Shown in pieces: positions 10,910 through 21,107 of a DNA stretch of 64,000 bases. Location: NCBI RefSeq assembly GCF_000264905.1, contig NW_006763143.1, positions 155,711-219,710 on the forward strand, written 5' to 3'. How positions within the stretch are numbered: position 1 is the first letter of the stretch; each line of letters begins with the position of its first letter. This DNA is from Stereum hirsutum FP-91666 SS1 (lineage: Eukaryota; Basidiomycota; Agaricomycetes; Russulales; Stereaceae). The notes under the pieces are model-generated. The model saw only the letters and a list, made by a program, of their open reading frames with translations, searched no databases and had not been told where the DNA came from. A program made the position numbers and the translations under genes.

Positions 10910-11943
10910 ATTCTTCCAGTTGGACGGTCGATCCTCTAGTTATGTCCTGTTTCTATCGCACTTGTTGCATTTGCACTGTCGTATCTTTTCTAGACCTGTT
11001 TTGTACCGTTAATTTGTTCTCTCGCCAATTCATCCTTATTCGTGTCTCGTGATGTTTAGCGTCGGTGACGCTGCTGACTTCGGTGGGATCACCCTCTCCC
11101 TGGGATAGGTTTGACAGCGATTTAAGCATCTCGTATTTGCCCGTAGACGCTCTTCATTACTCCCGATAGGTCGAAGACGACATGCATTGCGTGCTAAACA
11201 GCGGTACGGACTGGATCCGAATTCGAGCCTGCCGGAATGAATCTCAAACCAGATCGCCGTAGGAACTTGACATTAGAAGATTTTACCCGGTGTTATGAAT
11301 ATTCGGGCCAATCAACTGCTCCTTGATACCTGGTTGCACCAATCCTGGTCAGTACCTCATGGTCGGTTCCGTTGGCCCTGCATTGCTTATAGGCCGGAGT
11401 GCACTCTGCCATGCAGGCTCATTGGTGGAATAAAGTTTGAATTCAGGACTTCCATGCGGCATTAGTTGCGAAGACGTTCGTCGTGGTTTCAGACACACAT
11501 ACACACAGCTGGCGAAATTCATACTTCGACCAGCGCTCCATCTCTGACCCGACAGTGCCTTACTAGAGCATCATCGTGACGGGAAGGAATACCGAGCGAC
11601 TTTATTTCGCTCTTTGGAGAAGTTGTTCTAGTCCATCATCGCATGATATCGCTGCGGGGACCTTGTTCCCCATAGTGGAATCCGTGTAAGTGCCTAACAT
11701 GACGGCGGTCAGGAAGCGTCCCGAAGAGAAGCCGATCGCACTATTTCATCACTGAAATGTCGAGGAATAACAGTTCTGCATCTCCACTTGGCGGAGAGGT
11801 TGATATTTAGCAAGCCCGCCATCAGCCATTACCAATGCGCGCGTTGCTCCCTCGTCCTCCTCTTTCTGGTCTTTTATCCATCACTACAACGCGTACTGGT
11901 AAAGGCTTTTGGTGACAGTCTTTCTACCGACTTTGCGCAGGTC
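10910..11943. other. Intergenic, about 1 kb, nothing recognised
   Basis: No conserved coding stretch, no tRNA-like arms and no repeats beyond short runs. It separates two genes on the same strand and presumably holds the ISWI 3' end and the promoter of the DUF6534 gene. Confidence 0.5.
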
Positions 11944-14219
11944 ATGACGGCCACGGAGGGGGTGAAGCAGTCCGTTGGCGCCATACTTTTAGGATGCCTG
12001 ATATCGTGCGCGTACGTAGCAATATTCTTGTCATCCTTTCACTCTTTTCATCACATCTCTCTCCTTGCGCAGCCTTTCCGGAATTGTCGCTACAGAGACG
12101 TTCATGTACTTCCGCTTGTACCGTAAGGATCGTCTCACAATAAAAGCGGTGGTATGTCCGTCGATGTTCCTCTCCATTGCACTCTCAGGAACGTACTTAT
12201 CTTTCCTCACACAGGTTGTCCTTGTCTGGTATGCCCTGGTGACTTCGATCTTGTGGAGGCACTGATAACGTTTGCAGGACGTTGGACGCTGTGCATACTG
12301 TTCTTGCATGCGATGGACTATGGGACTCGCTCATTCTGAACTATGGCAACCCGGAAATGGTCGACTTCATCCCTAGGTGAGGATTCTTCCTTGACCCTGC
12401 CGGGTCCCGGCCCTTTTCGCTGACTGCTTGGCATATGTGGCCTGTGCAGAGGAATAGGCGTGAGCATGATGTTATCTGTGTTGCTGTATACGCTGACATG
12501 GATGGAACAGTTGACGGTTGCGTTCACTGCCATCGTAACGTTCATCGTGCACCTGTGAGTAAATCGATCACGTCCTATCTCTGGTCGAAATATGAAAAAT
12601 AATCTGGTGTATTCCTCGTCTGAAGGTTCTTTTCTTGGAGACTGTTCAAATGTGAGTCTCCGTACACCAAATCTCAACTCGCTATCTGGACCGGCTACCA
12701 GCATGTAGTCATCGACAGTGAGCAAAGGAAACTGGTTCCTTGCCACCCCTCTTGTCAGTCTTAATCCTACCCTCCCATTAACCATATAGACTGATATATT
12801 TCCACAGGCTTTACTGGCACTGGCACGGCTAGGTGAGCATCGAGCTCGAAACTCGTGTTCTTTTTGTTAGTAGACCAACGCCTTCGTCCTTGTAGTGGCT
12901 GCTCTAGGTACGAATCTCTGTTGAAGCCATCTGGAATCATATTGACATCACGATTTCCGTGAAGTATCTACGAGCGAAATGTATGTTTTTCCATCGATAT
13001 AACACAACAAAAGTTTGCTCACCCTGGTGTTGTCCTCTTTGTTGGCCAGGCTCCGCGTGAAAAGCTTCTCCGCGTTCGCGCATAATCTCGGGGTACGTCT
13101 CTCCCATGCCTTGACAGTCCTCGCTCTGAGATTTCCGGTTCCCTTCGCATACGAAGTGGTGCTTTACTTTAGGGCTATCAATATCCTGCGCTGTCGACGT
13201 CCTCATAGTCCTCTCGATGTGCTTCTACCTTCGGACAAGTAGGACCGGATTCAAGACGTACGTTCTTTATGACTTTTGCAAGAAGACATTGATACAATCC
13301 CATTCCTATCCTCTGTCTGGCGACGGCGACTAGGGTGGATCACATCATTGATATGATCATGCTGTATACGTTCAACAATGGCTCGATCACCTGGTAAGCC
13401 ATCCACCTATCTTGTCCCATGTACAAGCGGTTCAATGCGTTGGTATTTTCATTCACAGTGTTGCCACAGTCCTGTCTCTCATCTTCGTGCGTTTCTACTG
13501 CTCAATTTGGACCGAGGAGATTTGGAATGAGCACTTCTAATTCATACTACCACTCAGTGGTTGACAATGCCCGACAATCTCATCTTCTTTGGCCTGCATT
13601 TCACGATCACGAAACGTACGTCTCCCCCTTACCGCGTTTGATCGTACTCAGGACTCAATGTACTCCAAGGCTAACCCTTCTTTATTGACGGATAGTATAC
13701 GCTATCTCACTGCTCTCGACGTGCGTTTCTAGTTATCCCCCTCTCGCGCTGACGCTCATGGTAAAACTGTGGCATCGTCGCCGAATATGCATCAGGCTCA
13801 ACACTCGAAAGTCCCTTCTTGAATGGTCCCATCCTTCCACAGGCGACAATCATGAGATCTCTTTACCTATTCGATTCCCGGGATCGATTGGTAGCAGGGC
13901 AGACAGGACTAGGTTTGAAGAGGTACGTCCCGCCCTATCTCGTCTTCGCCTTTTCTTCACCTCACGCTATAATCCATATCATCCACACCCAAATCTCGGC
14001 GTTCTCTCTATCGACGCGCTGCAGTCGCTACGGCTCGACGATCCTACCGCTACACATGTCTCCATCAACGTAGAGAAGACGATTCAGTACGATATCTCGG
14101 ATGCTAGGGACGTCGACGCAGAAGCTGGAGATCCTTCAGAGCCCCGTGTATCCATTACCACGAATGCGTCGACATCTAGGTCTGGTTTTAGGCCGGACAA
14201 AGCACGAGCCTCTGTCTGA
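11944..14219 (+). CDS. Seven-TM DUF6534 domain protein
   Basis: An integral membrane protein of a family greatly expanded in Agaricomycetes; its function is unknown. Hand splicing gives about 14 exons in one frame. The recognisable family order is present: TM1 GAILLGCLISC, then ATETFMYFRLYRKDR, VLVWTLDAVHTV, LNYGNPEMVDFIPRG, LTVAFTAIVTFIVHLFFSWRL, the loop LSKGNWFLATP, ALLALARLVAALG, AVDVLIVLSMCFYLRTSRTG and the last TM ending at LNTRKSLLEW. A hydrophilic tail of about 90 residues ends at the TGA at 14217. The LNTRKSL motif (usually NARKSLR) closes the conserved domain as expected. The start at 11944 is the ATG that opens TM1; an upstream start is possible. Receptor-like topology is often suggested but unproven. 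Confidence 0.85.
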
Positions 14220-14631
14220 CTATCAGTCTTTTGTATACGTGCACGGGCCGCATTTGTACCTCTTTATTTCTATGTCCGTTATCTCGTTTTTTGATAAATG
14301 ATTTCCTGACCTTTTCACTCGCTGAGTAGTGCTTTGGCACTTCATGGCATTACAATGACTTTACGACACTCAATATAGTAGGCAGTTGAGCATGTCGTTA
14401 AACAGTATGAGGCGATCAATGGGACCGTACACAATTCAAGACGAGACATAAGGTTGCTGAGCGCAAGGTATTTGATGCAATAATCAGTGCCAATAGGAGA
14501 TGAAGATTCGTAGGTAAACTCGGCTCGGAACGGTCGATTGGGATGTAGAATGTGGCGGTGGTATCAGCATAGTAGGTACTTACCGTAGAAGGACGGGCAA
14601 TTGGGCTGAGAGGCGTTCAATCCGCCTCGAA
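14220..14631. other. Convergent intergenic stretch
   Basis: Shared 3' flank between the DUF6534 gene (+) and the AhpC/TSA-2 gene (-). No gene seen. Confidence 0.5.
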
Positions 14632-15835
14632 CTACGAGACCATGGAGGAATAGATTCCTGCACGGTCAAGTAGCTCAGCGACCTCGACATCTGTGCACAG
14701 ATACAAAATTGCGAGATTGAATGAAAAGATCGAGAGCTATTGCTGTGTCGGAGCGACGTACGATCCTCAGTATGCTGCATCCTCGACGCAAATGAACACT
14801 CCAACCCCGGCCCAAGAATGAATTCTCCACCCAGTTGGGAGAAATTTCCCTGCTTTCCGATGTGCGACGGGTTGTGGAGTGCGCGCTGGTCATACACCAA
14901 CGATATAATCAGCTTACTGTTCTTTGAGTTGACTCGCGCAGGAAAGGAAGGAGTGTTGACGGAAAGAAATATGTAGAGGAAGAATAATAAGAAGATTAAG
15001 CTCACCCAAATACTACCGACCGTAGTCTCCCAAGTTGACTGCGTCAGGTAACTCCTCTTTTTCTCCCTCGATGGCGTCTGCTTTAGGTTCTCGATCGTCA
15101 TACCGAGCGCGTGGTACAATGCCCTGTCGGGATCGGCGTACATCTCGCCTTTGAAGTTCGTGACATCTAAGAGAAGAAACAGCAACCAATGATTGAGGAC
15201 GTATGTGCTCCGTACTTGATGGGAGAATGAATGAAAGTAGTATGGATGATATGTACGTCGATGACGCCGACGCACTTACCCTTGTAATTCCCTATGAGCT
15301 TCCACTCTCCGCAACCTATGACTACCACCTTCGCATTCGCAGCTTGGAGACCTTCTGGAGTTGTGGCCGATTCAAGTTGACTGGTATATTGCTGGTGTCG
15401 TTGCAAGAGTAGCCATGTAACCGGTCAGCCTTCAGAACAATATAACGGATTGACCAATTACTCCAGCAAACTCACCTGACAGCTCTACGAACAAACCGTA
15501 CGTCAGACCAAATAAACAGGGGATACGCCACTGGACAAGGTTCGTGTCAAACATAACGTTCGTTGTATTAATGCATGTATAAAGGGCTCCAGCGATGGCC
15601 AAGTGACTTACCCCGCAAAAGAAATGACCTACAACACCCAACCCCATAAGTAGATTCTTGATGTACCACGGAGAGTATACTTATACGTACGAATAAACAC
15701 AACCACCGTCCTGTGTTCCTCAAATATACTCTCAAACGAGACTTCCTTCCCTTCCTCGCTCCATAGCTCCACTTTCGCGGCTTTACTCAACATCTCAGGA
15801 CTGGGGATTTCTTTCGAGTTTAAGTTGCCAGTCAT
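14632..15835 (-). CDS. AhpC/TSA-2 (peroxiredoxin-like) protein, copy 1
   Basis: Thioredoxin-fold protein of the AhpC-TSA_2 type; a redox role is inferred from its CxxC motif. The start at 15835 gives MTGNLNSKEIPSPEML, then KVELWSEEGKEVSFESIF and TVVVFIR. Splicing continues to HFFCG, then a 9-nt microexon at 15476-15484 (AGC TGT CAG, Ser-Cys-Gln), then QYTSQLESATTPEGLQAANAK. The redox motif is therefore CGSC, with its second Cys on the microexon. Later exons give VVVIGCGEWKLI, MYADPDRALYHALGM, HNPSHIGKQGNFSQLGGEF and FASRMQHTED. The last exon ends VEVAELLDRAGIYSSMVS before the stop at 14632. It is the only family copy with Ser in place of Leu in the microexon. Close paralogues lie at 16428, 19459 and 21108. 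Confidence 0.85.
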
Positions 15836-15894
15836 GGTTGTCCGAGTGGTCCTTTCGGGCGTAAATCTGGAGATGAGTTGGCGGGGGTGAGAGG

Positions 15895-15960
15895 GACGAC
15901 GGTGACGACGGTGACGATGACGACGGTGATGGATGGTGATTGCTCGATGGTGGTGGCGGT
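15895..15960. repeat. Short GAC/GGT-rich repeat
   Basis: A 9-bp unit GACGACGGT recurs with changes, followed by GATGGTGGT runs, in the promoter of AhpC/TSA-2 copy 1. A matching GGT-rich tract lies upstream of copy 2. Confidence 0.6.
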
Positions 15961-16042
15961 AAGAGGAAGTGAGTAGTTTAGCAGTGGAATGACCGTCCGT
16001 GGATCCTGCTGGGAATGTTCAACCCAACTGAGCCATGCTGCC

Positions 16043-16052
16043 GGGTTAGGGG
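16043..16052 (-). promoter_or_regulatory. CCCCTAACCC motif upstream of AhpC/TSA-2 copy 1
   Basis: Read on the coding strand this is CCCCTAACCC, about 210 bp before the copy 1 start, with a CACAC/GCCAC element just before it. The same 10-mer lies upstream of copies 2 and 4, and a one-base shifted form upstream of copy 3. It contains one full TTAGGG telomere-type unit, the sequence bound by Tbf1-like proteins in yeast. Function is inferred from recurrence only. Confidence 0.45.
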
Positions 16053-16427
16053 TTTTCCCCACACTTGGATTAGGTGGCGTAGTGTGTGGCCTCTACCCAT
16101 CGACACGGCCACTGAGACAACAAGAGAGGTATCACGGTTTTCAGTTCAGATACTCTACCCTCCAAGAGTAGTCTGGTTATAGAATTGGTGCCATAGAAAC
16201 CTCCTCGTTGGGGAAAACACATAATAAACGTAAATGACTTGTGCGAACTTGAAGTAAGACGTGCACCCGATAAACCCTCATTGATGAGCTATCAAGCCCA
16301 ATAAATAATGCCGGCTGCCCCCATCAGACTAGTAGCCTCAGTATTTGAGGTCGGACACAGGATATACGTCAGCATCGGACCTGGATGACTATTGAAAAGC
16401 GAACAGTGAAGGGCATAGCATGCACAC

Positions 16428-16936
16428 CTTTATAACCCCTCATAAGATTAGACTCGCCACAGCCCACGACCACGATCTTCTTGTTAGCAGCTTGAAGAAA
16501 CATGGGCTGGATAACTGCGAGTCGGGATATGTATTGCTGCTCAAGTATCGAGGGTGTGGGTAGGCTTCCAATATGGACGTGTTAGCGAAGTGGAGAGGAG
16601 GAGAGGACGAACGTGACAGAGCTATATGTGCATGTTCATAAGGATGAGAATGTACTCTAGAGTGAGCGGTTTCATCCACAATGCGCATTAACGACAACCA
16701 CGGAGCACACTCACACCACAGAAGAAATGACCTGCAACACAAGGAAAGACATCAAACCTCGGTCGAGCCTCCAAAAGTACAGAAACAACGCACGAATGAA
16801 TAAGAACAACGATAGTTTTGTCCTTCTCATATATACTCCCAAAAAGAACCTTCTTTTCGTCTTCGACCCAGGCTTCAACTTTCGCGCTCTTTTCCAGAAT
16901 TTGAGGGCTGGGGAGCTTGGAGAGCGGGGGAAGGGC
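16428..16936 (-). pseudogene. AhpC/TSA-2 copy 2, truncated and frameshifted
   Basis: The first half matches the other copies: MALPPLSKLPSPQILEKSAKVEAWVEDEKKV, then FFCG and QYISRLAVIQPMFLQAANKK with VVVGCGESNLMRGYK. Three faults are visible. ATTC is duplicated (CTTATTCATTC) just before the first donor site, which would shift the frame relative to its sisters. The 9-nt microexon at 16613-16621 reads CTCTGTCAC (Leu-Cys-His) with a weak donor GTTCGT. The last three exons, holding the conserved MYADPDR, GKQGN and SRMxHTED blocks, are missing; unrelated sequence and the promoter of copy 1 follow. A short functional product cannot be ruled out, but decay is far likelier. Confidence 0.75.
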
Positions 16937-17074
16937 CATGATCGTTAATATAGATGATAGTGTTCTCAAGTCCGGGCCTAGTGGATCTTGGGTAGGTTGG
17001 GATGTGTTTTGTTGTGTTGCTGGAAACGTATTAGATGGAGATTAAGCAGCGAGACGACGAGGCGAGTGATTCGA

Positions 17075-17116
17075 TGGTGGTGGTGGTGGTGGTGGTGGTG
17101 GTGGTGGTGATGGTGG
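17075..17116. repeat. (GGT)n microsatellite
   Basis: An almost pure run of about 12 GGT/GTG triplets, about 140-180 bp upstream of the AhpC/TSA-2 copy 2 start. Confidence 0.9.
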
Positions 17117-17496
17117 GGACTTTCGTCGTGGTGTCAGTGAGAAGAACAAGGGTATGGAACGTAACGAAACCGACGCCAATCCTCTTATTTAAAATGCGAT
17201 CTTCTCCATCGGTGATGGTACGGAGGCATGAAGCTAGCTAGGTGGTTAGAAGACTATGTTCTGGTCGTTTTTTGGCTGATAAGAAGAGGAAGATCGAAGG
17301 TTAGAAGCGGTCGCGGATGAGGACCATGGAACGAGGTTAGGAGTCATGGCTATTAGAGTGTGGTATTGAGGACCGTTAAGCGTGAACGGTTGTGATTTCT
17401 CGTAGAAAATCCGTAGATGTATTGCGAAAAATGAATTGTCTGCGTTGACGAAGGAGCAGGAGCCCGACGACGGAAGCAAAGGTGCGCCAAAGGGTC

Positions 17497-17506
17497 GGGT
17501 TAGGGG
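17497..17506 (-). promoter_or_regulatory. CCCCTAACCC motif upstream of AhpC/TSA-2 copy 2
   Basis: Same 10-mer and orientation as upstream of copy 1, here about 560 bp from the start. On the coding strand it is preceded by CGCCACACACGCCACCC, the same kind of GCCACAC element. Confidence 0.4.
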
Positions 17507-17657
17507 CTTTGCACGAGTTGGGTGGCGTGTGTGGCGTTGGTTATCCACCAGTTGAGATCTCAATTCACGTCTTCAAAGGCCCCCCGCTCGGGAGCTACAC
17601 GTATCACATCGTGAAAAGAAGTACAAAATATTCCATGAAAAAATACAGCGCCTCAGA

Positions 17658-19177
17658 TCATTGACCCTTCTTCGCTCTCTCCTCAGCGACCCAATGCTGC
17701 TTCTTCTCCAGATCTATCATGATATCCGTCAGCCGGTCCAGAAAACTACACTGATTTCCGGACGACAATAGTGACATACCATGAGCCCACATTGCCGCTC
17801 CGATTCTATTCGAAACGGAAAAGATCAGTCCGATGAAGGGGATGGCCTCCATCACCGCCGCTGCGAATCCGAAGGCTGTTTATCGAAAGTTGTCAGTCAA
17901 AACATGACAAACATCAAAAGGCAAATGGTACGAAGAAGATGGGCGGGGCTGAGTCGGATAGATATACGAAAGTCATAGATGAGCGCACCGTAATAATCAT
18001 ATTGATGTTCCGCCACGAAGACGGCGATTTGCTCTCGCGTCATGTTCTTCGCTGCGAAGTACTACGTCCGAAACCATGACATATTTGTGAGACTAGGGAG
18101 GAACCGTTAGAATGCAGAAAACAACGTACCGGCCTGTGAAGATACCGTGCGGTGTCGAGGGCTTTGAAGCCTGCGCGGATAAATATCCCCACGAGAGGGA
18201 CAGCATGCAAAGGGAAAAGAATCACTAGATTCGACATGTAAGGACGAGTAAGGCATGTAGACAGCCACAAATTCGCTACAGTAGCACGACTACTCACCTT
18301 GCTTAACAGCATACCCTAAAACCCACCCCTTCGCGCCCTCCAACCCGGCCCACTTCCCTACATTCACCTTCGGCGGGACCTCCCATTCCTCGACGTAAGG
18401 TTTCCAGAACTCAGCGCCTTTGCCACGCGAGGCGACGGTCTGGTTCCAGGCGCGTTCGCGGGCGATGCGGAGGTTGCGGGAGAGGAAGAAGGTGAGGATG
18501 AAGGTGAGTTGCGTGGAGAGGAGGACGAGGGTCGAGTCTGTGTTTGCGAAGAGCGAAGAAAGTGGTCAGTGACAGGACAATGGTCACAATTGAAAGCAGA
18601 AGAAAGAGGGATAGACGGACATGTGGTGACGTCGAAGGGGAGTTTGTATCCGAAGAGGGTGTCGTCCGAGAGACCAGCGAACCTCGAAGAGCTAGCGAAC
18701 ATGAATTGAGTACATCAGCATCCCACGACCTGAAGTAATTATATTTTCCACTCACTTCGACATGAACAACTTTACAAACTTCCTCTGTATTTTGAACGTA
18801 AACAGCGCCTACAAAATTCAACCATTCACAGCACACGACCACGTCAGCCCCTGTCCCCTCCCGTCAGACAAGATACTCACCCAGCCCAACCCAACTGCGC
18901 CCCCTCTTACAACCCCATGCTTACACTTATTCCAAATCGGACCCCTCAAACTCCCATCGCTGATCAGCCTATACGCACCAACGACGACATACGAAGGCGG
19001 GAACTCGAGCCTCATCGTCGCGCGCTCGAGTTGAGGCGGGACATGGTCTATCGGGATAGTCGAGCTCTTCTCGATTCTGGAGACGAGTTTTGAGGTCTGA
19101 GATTTTTGTGAGGTGTGCAGATAATAAGGGTCTGCTTCTTTCTCTGATGATGAGTAGGGAGGCGGCGGAGAGGACAT
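17658..19177 (-). CDS. EI24/RRT8-like integral membrane protein
   Basis: Belongs to the EI24 domain group, which in yeast includes the spore-wall and lipid-droplet proteins Rrt8, Lds1 and Lds2. The start at 19177 gives MSSPPPPYSSSEKEADPYY, a cytosolic leader, then RLEFPPSYVVVGAYRLISDG. The next exon gives LFTFKIQRKFVKLFMSK. A later exon has a clear membrane stretch (STLVLLSTQLTFILTFFLSRN), then GAEFWKPYVEEWEVPPK and GAKGWVLGYAVKQ. The C-terminal part is the strongest match: LVILFPLHAVPLVGIFIRAGFKALDTARYLHRPYF, then MTREQIAVFVAEHQYDYYAFG and AVMEAIPFIGLIFSVSNRIGAAMWAHDLEKKQH. It ends KKGQ. An in-frame ATG at 19201 is an alternative start. It lies between the two AhpC/TSA-2 pairs and diverges from copy 3 over 281 bp. 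Confidence 0.8.
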
Positions 19178-19458
19178 GGTCGTTGCTGGTCGTTGTGGCA
19201 CAGCTTGAGCGCTTCTTGTTCGTGTTGCTGTCTAACGGGCGCTTAAGGGTGATGCAGTGAGACCCTAACCCCAAGGCGTGGTTTCAATTGAACTCGAACG
19301 AGCTTCCGCGCTTCCCATTCTATTCCCCACACAACCCGAGCTTCCCACACCAACCGCAATGGAGACACCAGAACGACCCACCATCGCTACCCAACCACTT
19401 CTCTCTTGTTCCTTCTCTCCCACTAGCATCACCTTCGTCGTTTTCATCGCAGACAGTC
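19178..19458. promoter_or_regulatory. Bidirectional promoter, 281 bp
   Basis: Lies between the start codons of the EI24-like gene (-) and AhpC/TSA-2 copy 3 (+). It contains CCCTAACCCC at 19263-19272 and, to the right, a pyrimidine-rich stretch up to the copy 3 start. Shared control of the two genes is an inference from the spacing. Confidence 0.5.
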
Positions 19459-20509
19459 ATGGCCACTGTCGCTTCGCATACCGAAATACCCAGCACCGAA
19501 AAGCTGACTGAGATTAGTAAGATCGAGGTATGGGACGAGAAAGGGAAGAAAGTGGAGTTTGGGTCCGTTTATGAGAATGAGAAGACGATCGTGATTTTTA
19601 TTCGTGCGTTTTTTCTGGTCTGTCAGAGGTGCGACGATACTCATGTTGTTGCGATAGGTCATTTCTTATGCGGCGTAAGCACGTTCGTTATCTTGTGAAG
19701 GATGATGTGCTCAATTTACGATGCACTTTTATCCAGCTCTGTCAGGTCAGTTCATCGCCGTGTACTCCGTACCCGTTTCTCAGAGTTGACAGCATGGTCC
19801 TGTAGCAATACACTGCTCAAGTAGCCACTGTCAAGCCCGAGGCACTCCAAGCAGCAAACACGAAGATCGCCATCGTCGGCTGTGGCGACTGGAAGATGAT
19901 CCAGGACTACAAATGTTCGTCTTCGTCCTTCCCCTTTCCTTAACGTCGCATTAATCTCACACCCCTCCCTTTCCGCAATCCAGCAACGACCGCATTCAAA
20001 GGTTCCATGTACGCCGACCCAGACCGTAAACTCTACCACTCCCTCTCAATGATGGACAGCCTCAAAGCGACTCCCGCCGGCGAGAAAAAGAAGAGCTACC
20101 TCGACATGAGTCTTTTCGGGCTCGTCACCAATGGGTTCAAGGTCCGTCCCCGTGCCCTTTTCAGTTCTCTACGGTTTTCATTTCACGGAGATGTCTTCTC
20201 ACATGTTGTCGTGGTTCTGTGGGTTTACAGCGCGGTCTCCGTCACCCCTCCCATATTGGTAAACAAGGAAATATGTCTCAGCTCGGCGGGGAGTTTATTT
20301 TTGGACCGGGGAATACGTGCGCGTACGCGTCGAGGATGAGACATACTGAGGACCGTGCGTGTTCCCCTTTTTGCCCTGTGATTTACTTCTTATATCGTCT
20401 GTGACCCTGACGAACACCCTTCGTCCTGTCGCGTGAATGGATTGGTTGATGGAATATAGATGTGGAAGTGGAGGAGTTGATGAAACAGGCGGGGGTTGCG
20501 TTTCCTTGA
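19459..20509 (+). CDS. AhpC/TSA-2 (peroxiredoxin-like) protein, copy 3
   Basis: Intact copy. The start at 19459 gives MATVASHTEIPSTEKLTEIS, then KIEVWDEKGKKVEFGSVYENEKTIVIFIR. The next exon gives HFLCG, then the microexon CTCTGTCAG at 19737-19745 (Leu-Cys-Gln), then QYTAQVATVKPEALQAANTK; the redox motif is CGLC. Later exons give IAIVGCGDWKMI, MYADPDRKLYHSLSMM, RGLRHPSHIGKQGNMSQLGGEF and YASRMRHTED. The last exon gives VEVEELMKQAGVAFP, stop at 20507. Intron positions match copies 1 and 4. Right after the stop lies a GTGTGGCG-rich stretch that resembles, in reverse, the promoter element of the other copies. Confidence 0.87.
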
Positions 20510-21107
20510 GAAGGGTGGATAGGGGCTTTAGGTTGGTGGCGTGTGGCGTGTGGCGTGCGGCGTGCGACCGTGGTTTGAGTCCATTCTCCTGTTTGCTTCC
20601 AGAAATTCATACACACGTCCTCAGAATTTATCCTTTTATTTTCTTATTTGCTTTTGCGGGATATGCATTGTAAGATGCTCGAAATGTAGCCTACATTTTA
20701 TGTGGGTGTGTTTACACCTCAACCGAACCTCAACGGTCCTCTGTGCCACACCGTCCCCCTAACCCTATTCCATGGTTCCCGCAACTGTCTTCCGAACTTC
20801 AAGCTTCAATCCGCAACCGCTTCTGACGTTTGAGCTTCCCGTCAACCCGAACACGGTCGTCGAATCTCACAGCCTCCAATGGACCGGCGTCAGGCTCTCA
20901 CACCATCACCGATGGAGGCAATCACGATTTCACGGTCGTACCATAATACATGAATCGCTTCGTTCCATACCATACCCATTGCAACCGCCACCTCCAGCGT
21001 ACTCTAGAATCGTTTCATATCCTCTGTAGCTGCCGACACAATATAACTCGACCTAACCACGACCAATCAGACCACCACCGTCCGAGTCGTCATATCAACA
21101 ATTAATC
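20510..21107. other. Spacer between AhpC/TSA-2 copies 3 and 4
   Basis: Starts with a GTGTGGCG repeat block (20537-20567), then holds GTGCCACACCG and CCCCTAACCC (20756-20765) about 345 bp before the copy 4 start. No gene seen. Confidence 0.5.
20756..20765 (+). promoter_or_regulatory. CCCCTAACCC motif upstream of AhpC/TSA-2 copy 4
   Basis: Identical 10-mer to copies 1 and 2, same orientation with respect to the gene, with GCCACACCG only a few bases before it. Confidence 0.45.
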
